Shown: piece by piece, positions 42,001-54,100 of the stretch
Layout: each line of letters opens with the position of its first letter
Numbering within the stretch: position 1 is the stretch's first letter
Source of the DNA: Gigantopelta aegis
Taxonomy: Eukaryota > Mollusca > Gastropoda > Neomphalida > Peltospiridae
Length of the DNA: 64,000 bases
NCBI RefSeq assembly: GCF_016097555.1
Contig: NC_054702.1
Coordinates: forward strand, 103,306,973 to 103,370,972
Reading direction: 5' to 3'
Program-made: the position numbers and the translations under genes
The notes under the pieces: generated by a model
What the model saw: only the letters and a program-made list of their open reading frames with translations
Told to the model about the DNA's origin: nothing
Database searches by the model: none

Positions 42001-43450
42001 ATGGATCCACCGAGGTGTTTTGATCCTGTGATGCAAACACCTCAAGCAAGCACTTAACAGATTGAGTTAAATCCCGCCCCACTGGATTAGAGAGACCGTT
42101 CCAAGTTTGCTGCCATTGTAAATTTTGCAACGACTAAAATTATACACTGAATACAAATTCTTCTTAGAAATATTAGTGTCTGTATATTAAGAGTGTTTGC
42201 ATTTTCGACCGTTTGTAAGTAGCCCAAACTTCATTTGATCTCACAATAATTTTGTACATACGAAGTAAAATGTACAGTATTAAAAAATAAAAATAAATGA
42301 GTTTGATGTTAATTGCAAACACTACATTTGACCAGAAACATTCATCAACATTTTATGCAAGATTTTTTATTTTTTTATTTTTTTATTTTTTTTTAAATGT
42401 CATTAGTTGTTAAAGTCTCAATCGACAGCATCTTTACAGATTTGGGACGGGATGTAGCCCAGCGGTAAAGCATGCACTTGATGCGCGGTCGGTATGTGAT
42501 CTATTCCCGTCAGTGGACCTGTTGGGCTATTTTTCACTCCAGCCAGTGCACCACAACTGGTATATCAAAGGCCGTGGTATTTGTTATCCTGTCTGTGGGA
42601 TGGTGCATATAAAAGATCCCTTGCTGCTAATCAAAAATAGCCCATGAAGTGGCGACAGCGGGTTTCCTCTCTCAATATCCGTGTTGTCCTTAACCATATA
42701 ACCGTAAATAAAGTGTGGAGTGCGTCGTTAAATAAAACATTTCCTTTCCTTTCCTTTACAGATTTAATTTCTAACTTAAATTTTTTAGAAATTTTGCTTT
42801 ACACGTGTGTAAAGTATTGATTTATAAATTGGACTTGGCTTGTAATGACTTGATAATTGTATTTTAGATTTCAACAAACCAGAACATTATAGAAAGAAAA
42901 AAGAAAAATGTTTTATTCAACGACGCACTCAACACATTTTATTTACGGTTATATGGCATCAGACATGTGGTTAAGGACCACACAGAGTTTGAGAGGAAAC
43001 CCGCTGTCGCCACTACATGGGTTACTCTTTCCGATTAGCAGCAAGGGATCTTTTATTTGCACTTCCCACAGGCAGGATAGCACAAACCATGGCCTTTGTT
43101 GAACCAGTTATGGATCACTGGCCAGTGCAAGTGGTTTACACCTACCCATTGAGTCTTGCGGAGCACTCTCAGGGTTTGGAGTCGGTATCTGGATTAAAAA
43201 TTCCATGCCTCGACTAGGATCCGAACCCAGTACCTACCAGCCTGTTGAACGATGGCCTAACAAAGACCATTATAGTGTCAAGAACCTGCTAAATCACAGA
43301 AATAAATGTTTATTTATATACAGCAGCTTGCACTTTTTATCTTTGGCATTGGCCTCTTTTCAGATTAAACTTGTGGTGAAGTGGGAAATCCAGGACCAAA
43401 ATGGAAAAGATATCATCTGCTTTGCTATTCCAGCTATAATTGTTGACTGA
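38943..43450 (+). CDS. NPC2-like ML-domain secreted lipid-binding protein, gene B
   Basis: The closest of the three genes to canonical NPC2 in length. Exons: 38943-39027, 40312-40419, 41400-41569, 43364-43450; 149 residues with phases 1, 1, 0. Signal peptide MMIKTVIIWTFMAVCVLDT, then GTQFKDCG, IDSLDVSSCDPEPCQLKHN, VVYGIIDGLPVPFPIHPNDA with CKNMPC, LPSYPKIKLVVKWEIQ and DIICFAIPAIIVD. Six cysteines sit where NPC2 forms three disulphides: the first with the last, the SSC/EPC pair, and the AC/PC pair. NTNTT offers N-glycosylation sites. The FPI/FPL-hairpin and WEIQ strand match the sterol-binding tunnel region. Expected in the lysosome or secreted; NPC2 passes cholesterol to NPC1, but ligand choice here is not shown. 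Introns carry a MITE and four SINEs. No TATA box is obvious upstream. Confidence 0.95.
39102..39278. mobile_element. 177-bp MITE, PIF/Harbinger-like (TTA target duplication)
   Basis: Inverted ends AGCTGTATCCTAACCGG and CCGGTTAGGATACAGCT, with GCGAGCGATTATTTTA inverted just inside, flanked by TTA on both sides. A further CATCCTAACCGCACGCG lies in the centre, giving nested inverted structure. It sits in intron 1 of gene B. Confidence 0.82.
39394..39545 (+). repeat. Direct repeat, copy 2, in intron 1 of ML gene B
   Basis: CTATTACGACCATTACATGT, CTGGCTTCCCTAAG and ATGGTCCTCTAATCCAAAAT match copy 1 in order. Either two copies of one dispersed repeat, or a local duplication around exon 1. Confidence 0.85.
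39850..40068 (-). mobile_element. SINE, minus strand, head missing
   Basis: Tail CAACGACGCACTCAACACAT, core CACCATCCCACAGACAGG, and GCACTGGCTGGAACGATCCC. Intron 1 of gene B. Confidence 0.88.
40312..40419 (+). CDS. ML gene B exon 2
   Basis: Acceptor GTCTTTACAG, donor GTAAGC. Reads GSVVGKIDSLDVSSCDPEPC and QLKHNTNTTVTIKLTT. Phase 1 to 1. Confidence 0.94.
40420..41399. other. Intron 2 of ML gene B
   Basis: No element recognised apart from a short direct repeat, TTAGGTGCAATCCA (40,772 and 40,814). Confidence 0.6.
41400..41569 (+). CDS. ML gene B exon 3
   Basis: Acceptor TATTTTCAG, donor GTAAAT. Reads NEQVTAGKTVVYGIIDGLPV, PFPIHPNDACKNMPCPV and LPSYPK. It is 6 nt shorter than exon 3 of A and C and lacks the extra Cys of their CxxCG motif. 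Confidence 0.95.
41757..42083 (-). mobile_element. SINE, head type 4 with shared core, minus strand
   Basis: On minus the head is GGGCGGGATTTAACTCAATC with B-box-like AGGATCAAAACACC, then the shared core (ATATAAAAGATCCCTTGCTA) and the tail TCTAGTGATGTCGTTAAATA. A further head on the same core. Confidence 0.85.
42446..42768 (+). mobile_element. tRNA-headed SINE, head type 2, full length
   Basis: GGGATGTAGCCCAGCGGTAA, core GTGCATATAAAAGATCCC, tail GTCGTTAAATAAAACATTTC with CCTTTCCTTT at the end. Confidence 0.92.
42896..43268 (-). mobile_element. SINE, head type 1, minus strand
   Basis: Tail, core, linker and most of the head (ATCCGAACCCAGTACCTACC on plus). It ends about 95 bp before exon 4 of gene B, close to its splice acceptor region. 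Confidence 0.92.
43364..43450 (+). CDS. ML gene B exon 4
   Basis: Acceptor CCTCTTTTCAG. Reads IKLVVKWEIQDQNGKDIICF and AIPAIIVD, stop at 43448-43450. Confidence 0.95.
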   Translation: MKLVVKWEIQDQNGKDIICFAIPAIIVD

Positions 43451-43596
43451 AATATTTAAAAATTAAAATATATACCATTTTAGATGTATAAATACATGCA
43501 CACACAAACTCGTGTTTATTATTATTATACAATGTATTCTTCACTAGCCAAAACCTACTTGTGACAAATACAAATAAGAAATTATTAAATGTACAT

Positions 43597-43917
43597 CAGC
43601 ATTCTAGATTAAATATTTGGTGCAGTATCCCAGTTGGATACTAACTTTTCAAAATCTGGTATCCCACCTGAGAATTTAGTATCCCACCTCAATGAACTTC
43701 ATAAATAACAACTTAATAAACTTGGACAGCACTGATACTTAACTTCACCAGTAAATGACTACTTTCATTGTTTAAGCAAAAAATAAAAATGGATTAAAAA
43801 ACAAAAAAAACAACAACATATGGTATTCCAGTGGGATACTGGGTTATTGAAGGCTGGTATCCCAAATTAAATTCTGGTATCCCCGGCATATCGGGATACC
43901 GTTAATCTCAAACACTG
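43597..43917. mobile_element. hAT-like MITE with 5-bp target duplication TACAT
   Basis: Ends CAGCATTCTAGATTAA and GTTAATCTCAAACACTG, with the subterminal motif GGTATCCC repeated in both orientations. TACAT flanks both sides (43592-43596, 43918-43922). Confidence 0.78.
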
Positions 43918-44647
43918 TACATGCATTGTCTATAGTTTTAAATATTATTTATTATGGGTTTTTCCCTCCAGTTTGATTACTAGATAATGGCCCCCTCTTC
44001 AAACCGTGAACAAAAAAAACAACAACCCAGGATTGAAATGTTTTCTAAAAGAGAAATGTTTCAACATTTATAAAGAATAAGGAATATACAAATGTATAAG
44101 CGAAGGCTGCTCTCTACATTACGACTGGTCCAACTTCTAAATGAAAGAACAAAAAAAAAAGAGGCAGTAAAACATTTTGCTTGACTTGCGTTACCAATAA
44201 TTAGTGTTTAGTATCAATTAGTAAAACTAAGAATGTATTAGAAATAGAATTGTAATTATTATCTTAATTAGTGAAAGTTTATCATTTCAATACATTATGT
44301 TTAAGGGTACAATTTTTCATACTGCAGTGTTCAAATGTTTAATCATTTTTTCTCTGCACATTTAGGTTATGTCCCATCACAAAAGTCAAGTTATCTGAAA
44401 ATACAACTTACAACATAGTATATAGATTGGAAAGGAAAGGAATGTCCCATCATAATCGTGACAAAAGCACAGGCCTCCCAGCCACTTGCACATATTAAAA
44501 TATAGGAAATATAGGAATTTGCATACCAAAATATAGGAGTTTTATAGGAATTTTTTGGTAAAATATAGGTTTTATAGGAAAATTTGGACCGTTTATCATG
44601 ATTATAGGCATTTTACACGGATTTCTAAAGACATTTACATTACTAAT

Positions 44648-46437
44648 CAGGGTTAGATCTTCACCATTTTTTTTTCAGCGTGTTAACAGGACTACCTGGC
44701 TTTTATTTTAGATAGTCCCTTGAAGTTTCAGGTGGTTCATATTTTTAAACTATTTGTTTTATCTCGAACAATCTTATTCATTGTGATCCATTACTGATAA
44801 ACTGATTAGATATAAGTAGAACTATTATAATTGTTTCAATCAAAACATTTGTTTAATGTTAGATAATAGATTGAACATAATAAATATTATTAAATGATGC
44901 AACCTGAGATGAATAGTTGATTGAAACATGCAAGCAGTTTTGCATTAAAATTGGGGGGGGGGGGGGGGGAGATGGCATTTTTGTAACGCAGTGGAAATTA
45001 ATATACACCGTATCGATAATTTCCATATCGGCATTTCTATCAGCACACCTTGCCTAAATTTAACTCTGATGGTGCGTGTACCGTTTTACGAAAACCTGCG
45101 ACAACTGCCAATCGATATATTGGTTTTTTCTGAGAATGGTCAATTTTGCAGTTCTTTCATTCTGACGCGACGTTGGTAAATTAAACTACCATTCTATGAA
45201 AATGTGTGAGGAATCCAGCGGTTATGTTCCAAATTCAAGATGATTTTATTTTAGCAGAAGATTGCATAGACTACAAAATGTGTAACTCGCGCATGTTCAT
45301 TTTAGATTGGATGCGGTAAGTTCTGACCAAAATAATGTTCATCGCATACTGTACATGAATGTGATATGATGGGGTCCAGTCAAGTTATACCGTATATCGC
45401 TGTGTATTAGCCGACTCCATGCATTAGCCGACCCCCTAGTTTCACCCTCCAAATCGGCTTTAAAATTATAGACCGTGTATATAAGCCGACCCCCCTATAT
45501 AAAACTAACCAAGTCAGATGTCTGTGTGGTCTACAAAATGACAAAGTACATCTGCTTTCAAACGTCATTTGTCACAGCAAACTTATCCGGAAGAAGTAGC
45601 CGATTTCTGTTTATAGAAACGGTGTCCGGTTAATTTATTTCTCGTAAAATATAAGTACCAAGATAGCGAAATATACCTAAACATTCTTGATTGCAGCCAC
45701 ACGTTAAAAACACAGTGACTGTTTGCATTGTTGATTGTGCTAATCGGTCTTTTCATTACTACATGTAGTCGGCTATACCCTACCATACCCAACCACCCGT
45801 GTCGATTAATCCCAAGCCGACAAACAAAACAAATGAAGCTGGAACAATTAACGTGTTCACCGGTTTAGTAAGCAGTTTTGTAATGACACGTGACCTGCGA
45901 AGTTTTCCGAAATTGTTTTGATCGGTCACCATTTATTGTTGTTTAAACAGATAAATATTACTAAATAACTTTTAAACACCAACATTTATTAAAGATGAAC
46001 ATATATATACAATTTTAATATCTTTTATTTGTAATAGCTTGTGTTAAAATGCAATATTGAACCTTTATGAAAGCGGAAATGCAGAGCACAATAATGACAA
46101 TAGATCGAGTCAAGCCGTGATGTCACTATTCTAACTTTACATTTCCAATAAAATGTTGACTCCTTAGATAAGCCGACCCCAGCCTTTGACTTGATAAATT
46201 TTGTATCAAAAAGTCGGCTAATACACAGCTATATACGGTACTCAATATAACTGTTTTCTGAACAAGCCTGTTTCTGCTGTTTGAAATAGGTCAGGCGATC
46301 CAAAAAACGTTACATCTGTGCTAGATAAATTTTAAAATGTCAGGTGGTCCAACGGACTAGTGTTTGCAGCTTCAGGTAGTCCAGTTAATTTTCAGGTAGT
46401 CTCAGACTACCGGACTACTGTTTAAGATATAACCCTG
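44648..46437. mobile_element. Middle element of the nest, 5-bp duplication CTAAT
   Basis: Ends CAGGGTTAGATCTT and AAGATATAACCCTG, flanked by CTAAT (44643-44647, 46438-46442). Subterminal TCAGGTAGTCC-type repeats lie near both ends. A G run at 44,953-44,969 is internal. Confidence 0.8.
45390..46238. mobile_element. Inner element of the nest, TA target site
   Basis: Ends CCGTATATCGCTGTGTATTA and TAATACACAGCTATATACGG between TA dinucleotides. Inside, AAGCCGACCCC-type repeats face each other. Non-coding. Related in its ends to 1480-2006. Confidence 0.85.
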
Positions 46438-46829
46438 CTAATGGTATGTTCTTACCTTGCGTATGTACACAAGATACCATCTACTACGTCAACAATTACA
46501 TACCAAGGCTTGCCAGCAGTCCATGCCCATATCCAGGATACTTTGAAAGTTGGTGCATCTTGTATCAGTAATAAATCCTCCTCACCTCATCAGGTGAGCA
46601 GTATCTTGATTGGCACTCGATATAGATCTCCCACATTCAAAGCATCTTCTGAATTTCTGACAGGGTGGCAACCTTTCACTGCGAATATAACTCGGTAACA
46701 TATTTTATTCATCAGCATTTTGGCAAAGCAATTTAGTCAAATATAGGAAATGAATCTCTATATAGGAGTTTTATAGGATCCTATAAAAAATATAGGAAAT
46801 ATAGGTCTGGGAGGCCTGAAAGCAAATGT

Positions 46830-48089
46830 AAGTAATGCAGAATTTCACATTAATATATTTTACATCAAACTTGCAATTATAAAAAAAAAAAAATCTGAAA
46901 ATATGTTAAAGTTTATTGTAAAAATTATTTTCTTTGAAAAAATATTCATCATTTGTGTACATGTACATATACAGATACAATTGAAAAGCCAAGAATATAG
47001 TTTGGATCAAATGTGATAATATTAAATTAATGCAATTGAAAAAAACATTTGTACCAGAAATACATAAGCAAATTTCTAAAGCATTAGAATGACCCCCAAT
47101 AAACATTAAATAAAACTTGCTTTAACATCAACTATGTAATTAATGTACTTTGTGTCCTTGTTTTAAAAAATTATTCTGTACAATTGTTTTTACACTTCAT
47201 CAAAATATACAGCCAAGAAACAACTAAAAATTCACAAATCAAAAAAATATTAACAGATCTGAAATGTACACCTGTTCAAATAAAATAAACAAAAACAAAT
47301 AATTCCAGTAAATGTTTACCAATGATAACCAAGATTTCCATTTACAATTGGAGAAATGTCGCCTCCCACCAATGCAAATGACAGCTGTATCAGACGAAAT
47401 GTATAAGAATATTAACAACAAGCACTAAAAGCTATTCATACAAACTAGAAAATATTTTCAGAGTAGCTATTCATACAAACTAGAAAATGTCTTCCGAATA
47501 TGTACCTATCACTCGGTTCACATACATGAAAGTTTATATCATTTACACATAAAACAGTGGAGATGTCACAGGCCTCATTCTCAGTAAGAACTGGGTAAAC
47601 ATTTTGAAACCTCACAACATACATAATGACACAGCAATGGTACAGAAACAATTATAAAACAATGAAAATGTAAGAAATATTCTTCATACTACTACTAGCC
47701 CATTTGTTGCAAAACTGTCGGCAGTATTTTTTTTCTTCTCATGAAAAGTACTGTTGCATGAATGTATTCCTGGCAATCATAAAATATTAGTTTTTTATCT
47801 TTAATTTTGTTCCTCTAACACTGGCAAGTCAAACATTATGCACATATTGAGACACATGTTGAGCATACATGTAGGTTAACGAAAAATAAAAAGAAGAAAA
47901 AGAAAAGAAGGAATGATCTGGTAACGGTCTTGTAGATAATGCAATAAGCAAGCTAAAACAAGGATTCAAATTAACAAATAATACACTCGGAGAAATACAC
48001 CCAATTCTTACTAATGATTAGAAACAGTAGTTTTTTAACTTTACAATAACAGGTAATAGAAAACAAAAGTTTAAACATCGGAAGTGTAT
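46830..48089 (-). other. Region downstream of ML gene C, probable 3' UTR
   Basis: AT-rich and free of recognised repeats apart from a 24-bp direct doublet (AGCTATTCATACAAACTAGA) at about 47,431 and 47,466. Several TTTATT (poly(A) signals on minus) occur, for example near 46,912. Its limits are inferred. Confidence 0.45.
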
Positions 48090-48176
48090 TCAATCGGTGA
48101 TCACAGCAGGAACATCAATGCACCAAATGTTGTTCCCGCTCTGGTCCATCAGATACCATATAACCACCAGTTTAAT
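48090..48176 (-). CDS. ML gene C exon 4
   Basis: Acceptor CTTGTTTCAG. Reads IKLVVIWYLMDQSGNNIWCI and DVPAVITD, then TGA. 87 nt, as in gene B. Confidence 0.94.
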   Translation of the reverse strand: MKLVVIWYLMDQSGNNIWCIDVPAVITD

Positions 48177-51100
48177 CTGAAACAAGACAGCACATCACAA
48201 TAGATGATGGAGCCAAATTAAAGATCTACAAGAAGCAAAAACTGTTAAATGTAAATGCTTTTAGAACATTGCAGTTCAGTATTATTTACTCTGAACCACA
48301 TCTAGCAGATCATGTTTTTATATAATACCGGTATCTGTTTCTCTCTCATTTTAAATGGATATTTTAGGTACCAATCATAATAAAATTATAAAAGCACCTA
48401 AAAAGAAAATGATTTGGGATCATAAAAACAGATACCAAAATTTGACTATTCAGGCAATGAATGTTTAATGACACCCCAGCACGACAAATACATCGGCTAT
48501 TGGGTGTCAAACTATGGTAAATGCTAAAACAATGCATTCAGGTAATGAAGTTGAAAGTTAACTTTATAATAACTGAGACAGACAGACAGACAAGACAGAC
48601 TGACAAGACAGACAGAAGGATGGAGATGAAACCTATAGTCCCCTCCGGTTTTAACCGGTAGGGCCTTATAATTTATGATGTAACATCCAGGACACAATGT
48701 TAAAATTGAAAAATCTTTAATTTTAACGTTTAATTTTTAAAACATGCATTGAGGTGAACATTCACGGCTGTTTCATTGATCTGAGACTCCTAGTTTGTGA
48801 AACGTGGACCTGTATATGAACACCCAACATTTGATCTGAGACTCCTAGTTTGTGAAACGTGGACCTGTATATGAACACCCAACCTTTGATCTGACACTCC
48901 CAGTTTGTGAAACGTGGACCTATATATGAACACCTAACATATATGAACACCTAACATTTGATCTAAGACTCCTAGTTTGTAAAATATGGACCTATATATG
49001 AACACCTAACATTTGAGTTAAACACATCCGTTGACTCCATCGATTGAAAAAGTAATAAGAGTGAAACTTGCCTGAACCAGAACCAGAACCAGAACCAGAT
49101 CCTGAACACACGAGAATCCCGTCAAAACTGGCTAAGTTTTTGGTCCTGGATGTTCTAAATTCTAAAAGACGACCCTCTTAACAACAGATCCAGTTTAGAC
49201 AGTACTTTTATCTTGCCTTTTGACTTCATCAATGTGACAACAATAATCTTTAATTTTATAAACCGATAAACAATTAGAGGATTAGAAATTAAAGTAACCT
49301 TTGGGTATGCTTTCTGGACTGGAACCATAGCGTGATAAGCATACTTTGGTCCATTTTTCAGTGGGCAAGTCAAGCCACAGTTTTGGCAGCCATCAGTGTT
49401 TGGAAGAGGAAATTTTATTTTGATTCCGTCAATGTAACCATACACCACAGCCTTAGCTTTAGTTACAGCTTCACCTGGAGAAAAAAAAAAGAGTAAAAAA
49501 CTTTCAACTAAAACATTTTCTATTAAATATTACATACATGTATTATTATTATTCCGATCAGTAAATAGTTAATCCTTTTAATTCTGTTAACCACTTGGTC
49601 ATAGGACTGTCGACATCAGATGGTACAACTAAAAATCTAATGGCGAAAGGGTCCCCTCTTCCCCCATTTTCAACATATCTGTGCTTATACTAAGTTATGG
49701 TTCAACATGTCAAGAACAGATTGCTATTGCAGATATCAAGGGCTGCAGTACACACCAAGGTGTTTAGGAACCAGTCGTGAGGCACCAGGTGGGATGGAAA
49801 GTGCTGCAGTACACACCAAGGTGTTAAAGGAATGCTAAAGCAAGGCTTTTGGACTGGTGTACATATTCAAAGATACATAATGCACATTATTGCTTAATAT
49901 CAACAAGTATAATTGTATAGTTAATTAATAAAACAGTTAAATGTGACGGCTATTATATATAACGGGCGCAGCCATTTTGTACCTTCCCAGTGACTACGCC
50001 CTCTGGCGAGCTGGTGGTTACGTAATACCTAATGTGTCAACGTCAGGAATTAGTCTTCGAACTGAAGAAACAAAACATACCTGATTTTTGCGGATGCATC
50101 GCAATGTTCTGTAATAATATTTATCCCAGTAACACGGCAACGTGTATATGTGGTTTATTTTTCAATACAAAATAAACCACCATTGTCAGTGTTGAAATAA
50201 CTATTATATTTTGTATATAAATTAACCCACGTACTGAAATAATAGTCGGGAGTGTTTTTTTGCTTAATTGGTCTTTTCTTTCCGTGGCATGTACCTGTGG
50301 TTCTTGATTGTTTAGACGGTCCCTAGACACTGTCTAGACACACTAAAAAGATGTGCCTCTTTTATTAATATCACAGGGTATTGTGTGATAACCTCAAATC
50401 GTAATTGACTTTACCAGCTTTATTACTGTAAGTAATTCTGTAAAACCCTTGATTAAGTACTTTCCCCATCTAAAATCACAAAATTGACCAATTTACGTAG
50501 TCCCAGAGAAAAGAAAATGATCACTTGGGTATTTGAGTGGTTGTGTTTGCTCGAACATATCCTACCAATAGGCCTAATAATATGCTGCTTTTTTTTTTAA
50601 AGAGAAAAATACTATAATTCAATTTCGTTATATTGATGCAAATTGAAATATATTTAGTTAAATAGTTTATTATACTGTTTTACAAGTCAGGTGCGCCTTG
50701 TCGTAAATTAGAGCATTTGTTTACCCTGTGCATAATAGAGAAGTTGGACCTGAGCTGACATCGCTTCGCCCCAAGCTATACCACCGGACGTCACAAAACC
50801 GAAACAAAATGGCTGACCCCAGTTAGCAGGAATAATCATGTTTTTTTATTAATTCTAAAATTACGCGTTTTTCATTTGTTAAAGTGTCAGTATGTGTTGG
50901 TGGTCCGGGTATGCATCTTTCCAACACATAAGGCTCTTGTTGGGAGTTTAGTCTACCTTTAACGAACCAGTCGTGAGGCACCAGGTGGGATGGGAAGTGC
51001 TGCAGTACACACCATGGTGTTTACGAACCAGTCGTGAGACACCAGGTGGGATGGGAAGGGCTGCAGTACACACCCAAGGTGTTTACAAACCAGTCGTTAG

Positions 51101-54100
51101 GCACAAGGTGGGATGTCGAGGGCCGCAGTACACACCCAAGGTGTTTACGAACCAGTCATAAGGCACCAGATGGTATGTCGAGGGCTGCAGTACACACCAA
51201 GGTGTTTACGAACCAGTCGTGAGGCACCAGGTTGTATGTCGAGGGCTGCAGTACACACCAAGGTGTTTACGAACCAGTCGTGAGGCACCAGGTGGTATGT
51301 CGAGGGCTGCAGTACACACCAAGGTGTTTACGAACCAGTCGTGAGGCACCAGGTGGTATGTCGAGGGCTGCAGTACACACCAAGGTGTTTACGAACCAGT
51401 CATGAGGCACCAGGTGGGATGGGAAGAAAGGAAGTTTTATTTAACGACGCACTCATCACATTTTATTTACGGTTATATGGCGTCAGACATATGGTTAAGG
51501 ACCACACAGATTTTGGGAGGAAAACCACAGTCGCCACTACATGGGCTACTCTTTCCGATTAGCAGCAAGGGATCTTTTATTTGCGCTTCCAACAGGCAGG
51601 ATAGCACAAACCATGGCCTTTGTTGAACCAGTTATGGATCACTGGTCGGTGCAAGTGGTTTACACCTACCCATTGAGCCTTGCGGAGAACTCACTCAGGG
51701 TTTGGAGTCGGAACCTGGATTAAAAATCCCATGCCTAGACTGGGATCCGAACCCAGTATCTATCAGCCTGTAGACCGATGGCCTAACCACGACACCACCG
51801 AGGCCGATAGGATGGGAAGAAGTCAAGCTCCCACCTTCCATAAACTCGATTCTGTGTGCAATTTATCATGAATCTTTTCACAAATGTGCTTTTTCATATC
51901 TACATTTTGTCAAATTTGGATTATTATACAAAATTTTGGAAGTGTACTTTTAAGCCTAAAGTAAATATTTCACATTATGACGTGACTGCACTGAAAAACT
52001 TACATATATAGTAAAGGTACTGTGTTGATGCACTTTATCAATACACTCGCACTATGTTAATGGAAAATAGGCCTAAGCCCATCAGACACCATTTGCTCTT
52101 ATATGACCCATGTCATCTCAAGCAAATGCTTTACACCTACAGGTATATCCCATGTTATTTGTTGATATACATGTAGGTTTCTAATAAAACTATAGGATTA
52201 TACTCTTTGATAATAACTAATTTACACACTGTAGGCCTAAAAACATTGACATAACCTGGGCTAGCTATGTAGGTTTCTAATAAAGCTATCGGATTATACT
52301 CTTTGACAGTAACTAATTTACACACTGTAGGCCTAAAAACATTGAAATAACCTGGGCTAGCTAAGTAGGTTTCTAATAAAGCAATCGGATTATACTCTTT
52401 GACAGTAACTAGTTTACACACTGTAGGCCTAAAAACATTGAAATAACCTGGGATAGCTCTGGCACTCGCCAAATTCGCCAACTGCGAAACTAAAAAAACA
52501 ATCGGCGAATTTTAATTTGGCAAAATAATTTCATGTAATATTTTATTACAAAATAACTGGGTTTCTGCTATTTTTGAAGTTTAATAGATAATATGGCGAA
52601 CTTTTCAGCTGACCCAGAGCTAGATCTTTATTCACACGTCGCTCATTCAAATCTTAATTTTACTTAACATTTTTCATTCAAGCATTTAATTTAGGACATC
52701 ACTGATTCATTTACATCGATATAATGGGTTCTGGAAAAAAGAAATGGGTTACCTGAATTTCTTTTTGTTTAATTCATAAATGGGTGAACAAATGATCAAG
52801 TGTCAGAGGCCTGTACACATCAAGTACATCATCTACAATGTCAATAATAAAGCTATACTGTACCCGATGAAAAATGCACCGTAAAAGTGACATTGCTTCC
52901 TCGTTTTAAATGACATGTGCTTGCATCACAGACTTCTGAAGACTCCAAGCTATACACTTTCCCTTTTTGAGGATCTGTCAAAAAAACACCAAAAAAACCA
53001 ATTAACTAGAATAATAAACTAGATATCATATGCATTATGTAAGATGCTGCAGATAAATTGATCACTGTACATTTAAAGTCATCTGAAATGTAGAACAGGC
53101 AAGGAACTTAGGGAGGAGGGACCAACCTGGCCTATAATTTACTAGTTATCCGCAAACAATATTTCAGAATGTTAGGTAAGCAAGGGCTTTACCACTGGTC
53201 TAAAATATTCATAATCAAATAATTTTAAAAGTTGATTTATGTATAGTAGTTTGTATTCTGGGACTAATGTAGCCTAATCACTGTTAACCAGCCAAAAGAA
53301 AAGAATGTTGGACTTCTTCCTCACATCCGATATTAAAATTTCCATTCTATGGAACATTAGTTTTCCTTACAGGGCCTCTTTGTTGGTGGTTCGAACACTT
53401 GCATAGTATCCATTCTAGAAAGTCAGCTGTACTGAGATGACATTTAGAGGGAACTTCCTTGATGATGTCATCGAGAAATACCCCATCTTTTCTATCTCCA
53501 TTTAATGTGAGTTCCCATTTTTGTTTACGACAAATATCATAAATCATGATACTCTTAAGAGAACTTTACGATACCTTCGAAAATCTTAAATCTACGACAT
53601 TCGTATTTAGCTTGAACTAGTTACAATATGTTGTAGCTAAGATTGCTTCAAAAATACAGGTGCAGTGCTCAACATTGTGGTCTGCGAAAAGCAATAAATG
53701 TTTTACACCTGGCAGGTGAAATGGAACGTCAACTGCAAAAACTACCCACAAATCTCAGGTCATTTTTCAAGAGACATATGACACGTAAGTAGATTTATCT
53801 TATCTGCTATTTTAGTATTTAGCTTTTGATTCTGTTATAGCTTAATTCCACAGGGGTTCAATTTTTTTTTTTTTAATTACTTGCCACAGGGCAAGTGCCA
53901 ATCAGATATTCACTTGCCCCATATATTCTTAAGGTAATCAATACTGCATTTAATGTAATAGTAATACAGTAATGTAATAATCTTGAAAGCAATTGGTTTA
54001 ATTGCACAAATACTTGTGAGCAATTATTTTATGGCTGGCAATGGTTCAAAATATTTGATAGATTTTGGTCCATGGATCATTACTTCCGAGTATATTGTTT

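Larger units (their letters stand above)
44470..46818. mobile_element. Outer element of a three-level nest, 6-bp duplication AAAGCA
   Basis: Ends CAGGCCTCCCAG and CTGGGAGGCCTG, flanked by AAAGCA (44464-44469, 46819-46824). Subterminal ATATAGGA/TTTATAGGA motifs lie at both ends. Its own sequence is 44,470-44,647 plus 46,438-46,818; the rest is inserted DNA. A frame at 46,441-46,698 has no recognised domain. Confidence 0.85.

Noticed and set aside
44991..45179. Frame of 62 residues inside the nested elements
   Set aside because: It has no recognised transposase motif and lies in middle-element DNA; chance open frame is more likely.
51402..51871. Frames such as RLAARDLLFALPTGRIAQT, also seen near 23,300 and 43,020
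   Set aside because: They are translations of the shared SINE core. The recurrence reflects the repeat, not a protein family.
52155..52481. 108-residue minus-strand frame with internal repeats
   Set aside because: It is a 96-bp tandem repeat, a multiple of three, so any open frame is simply copied three times. No domain or signal.
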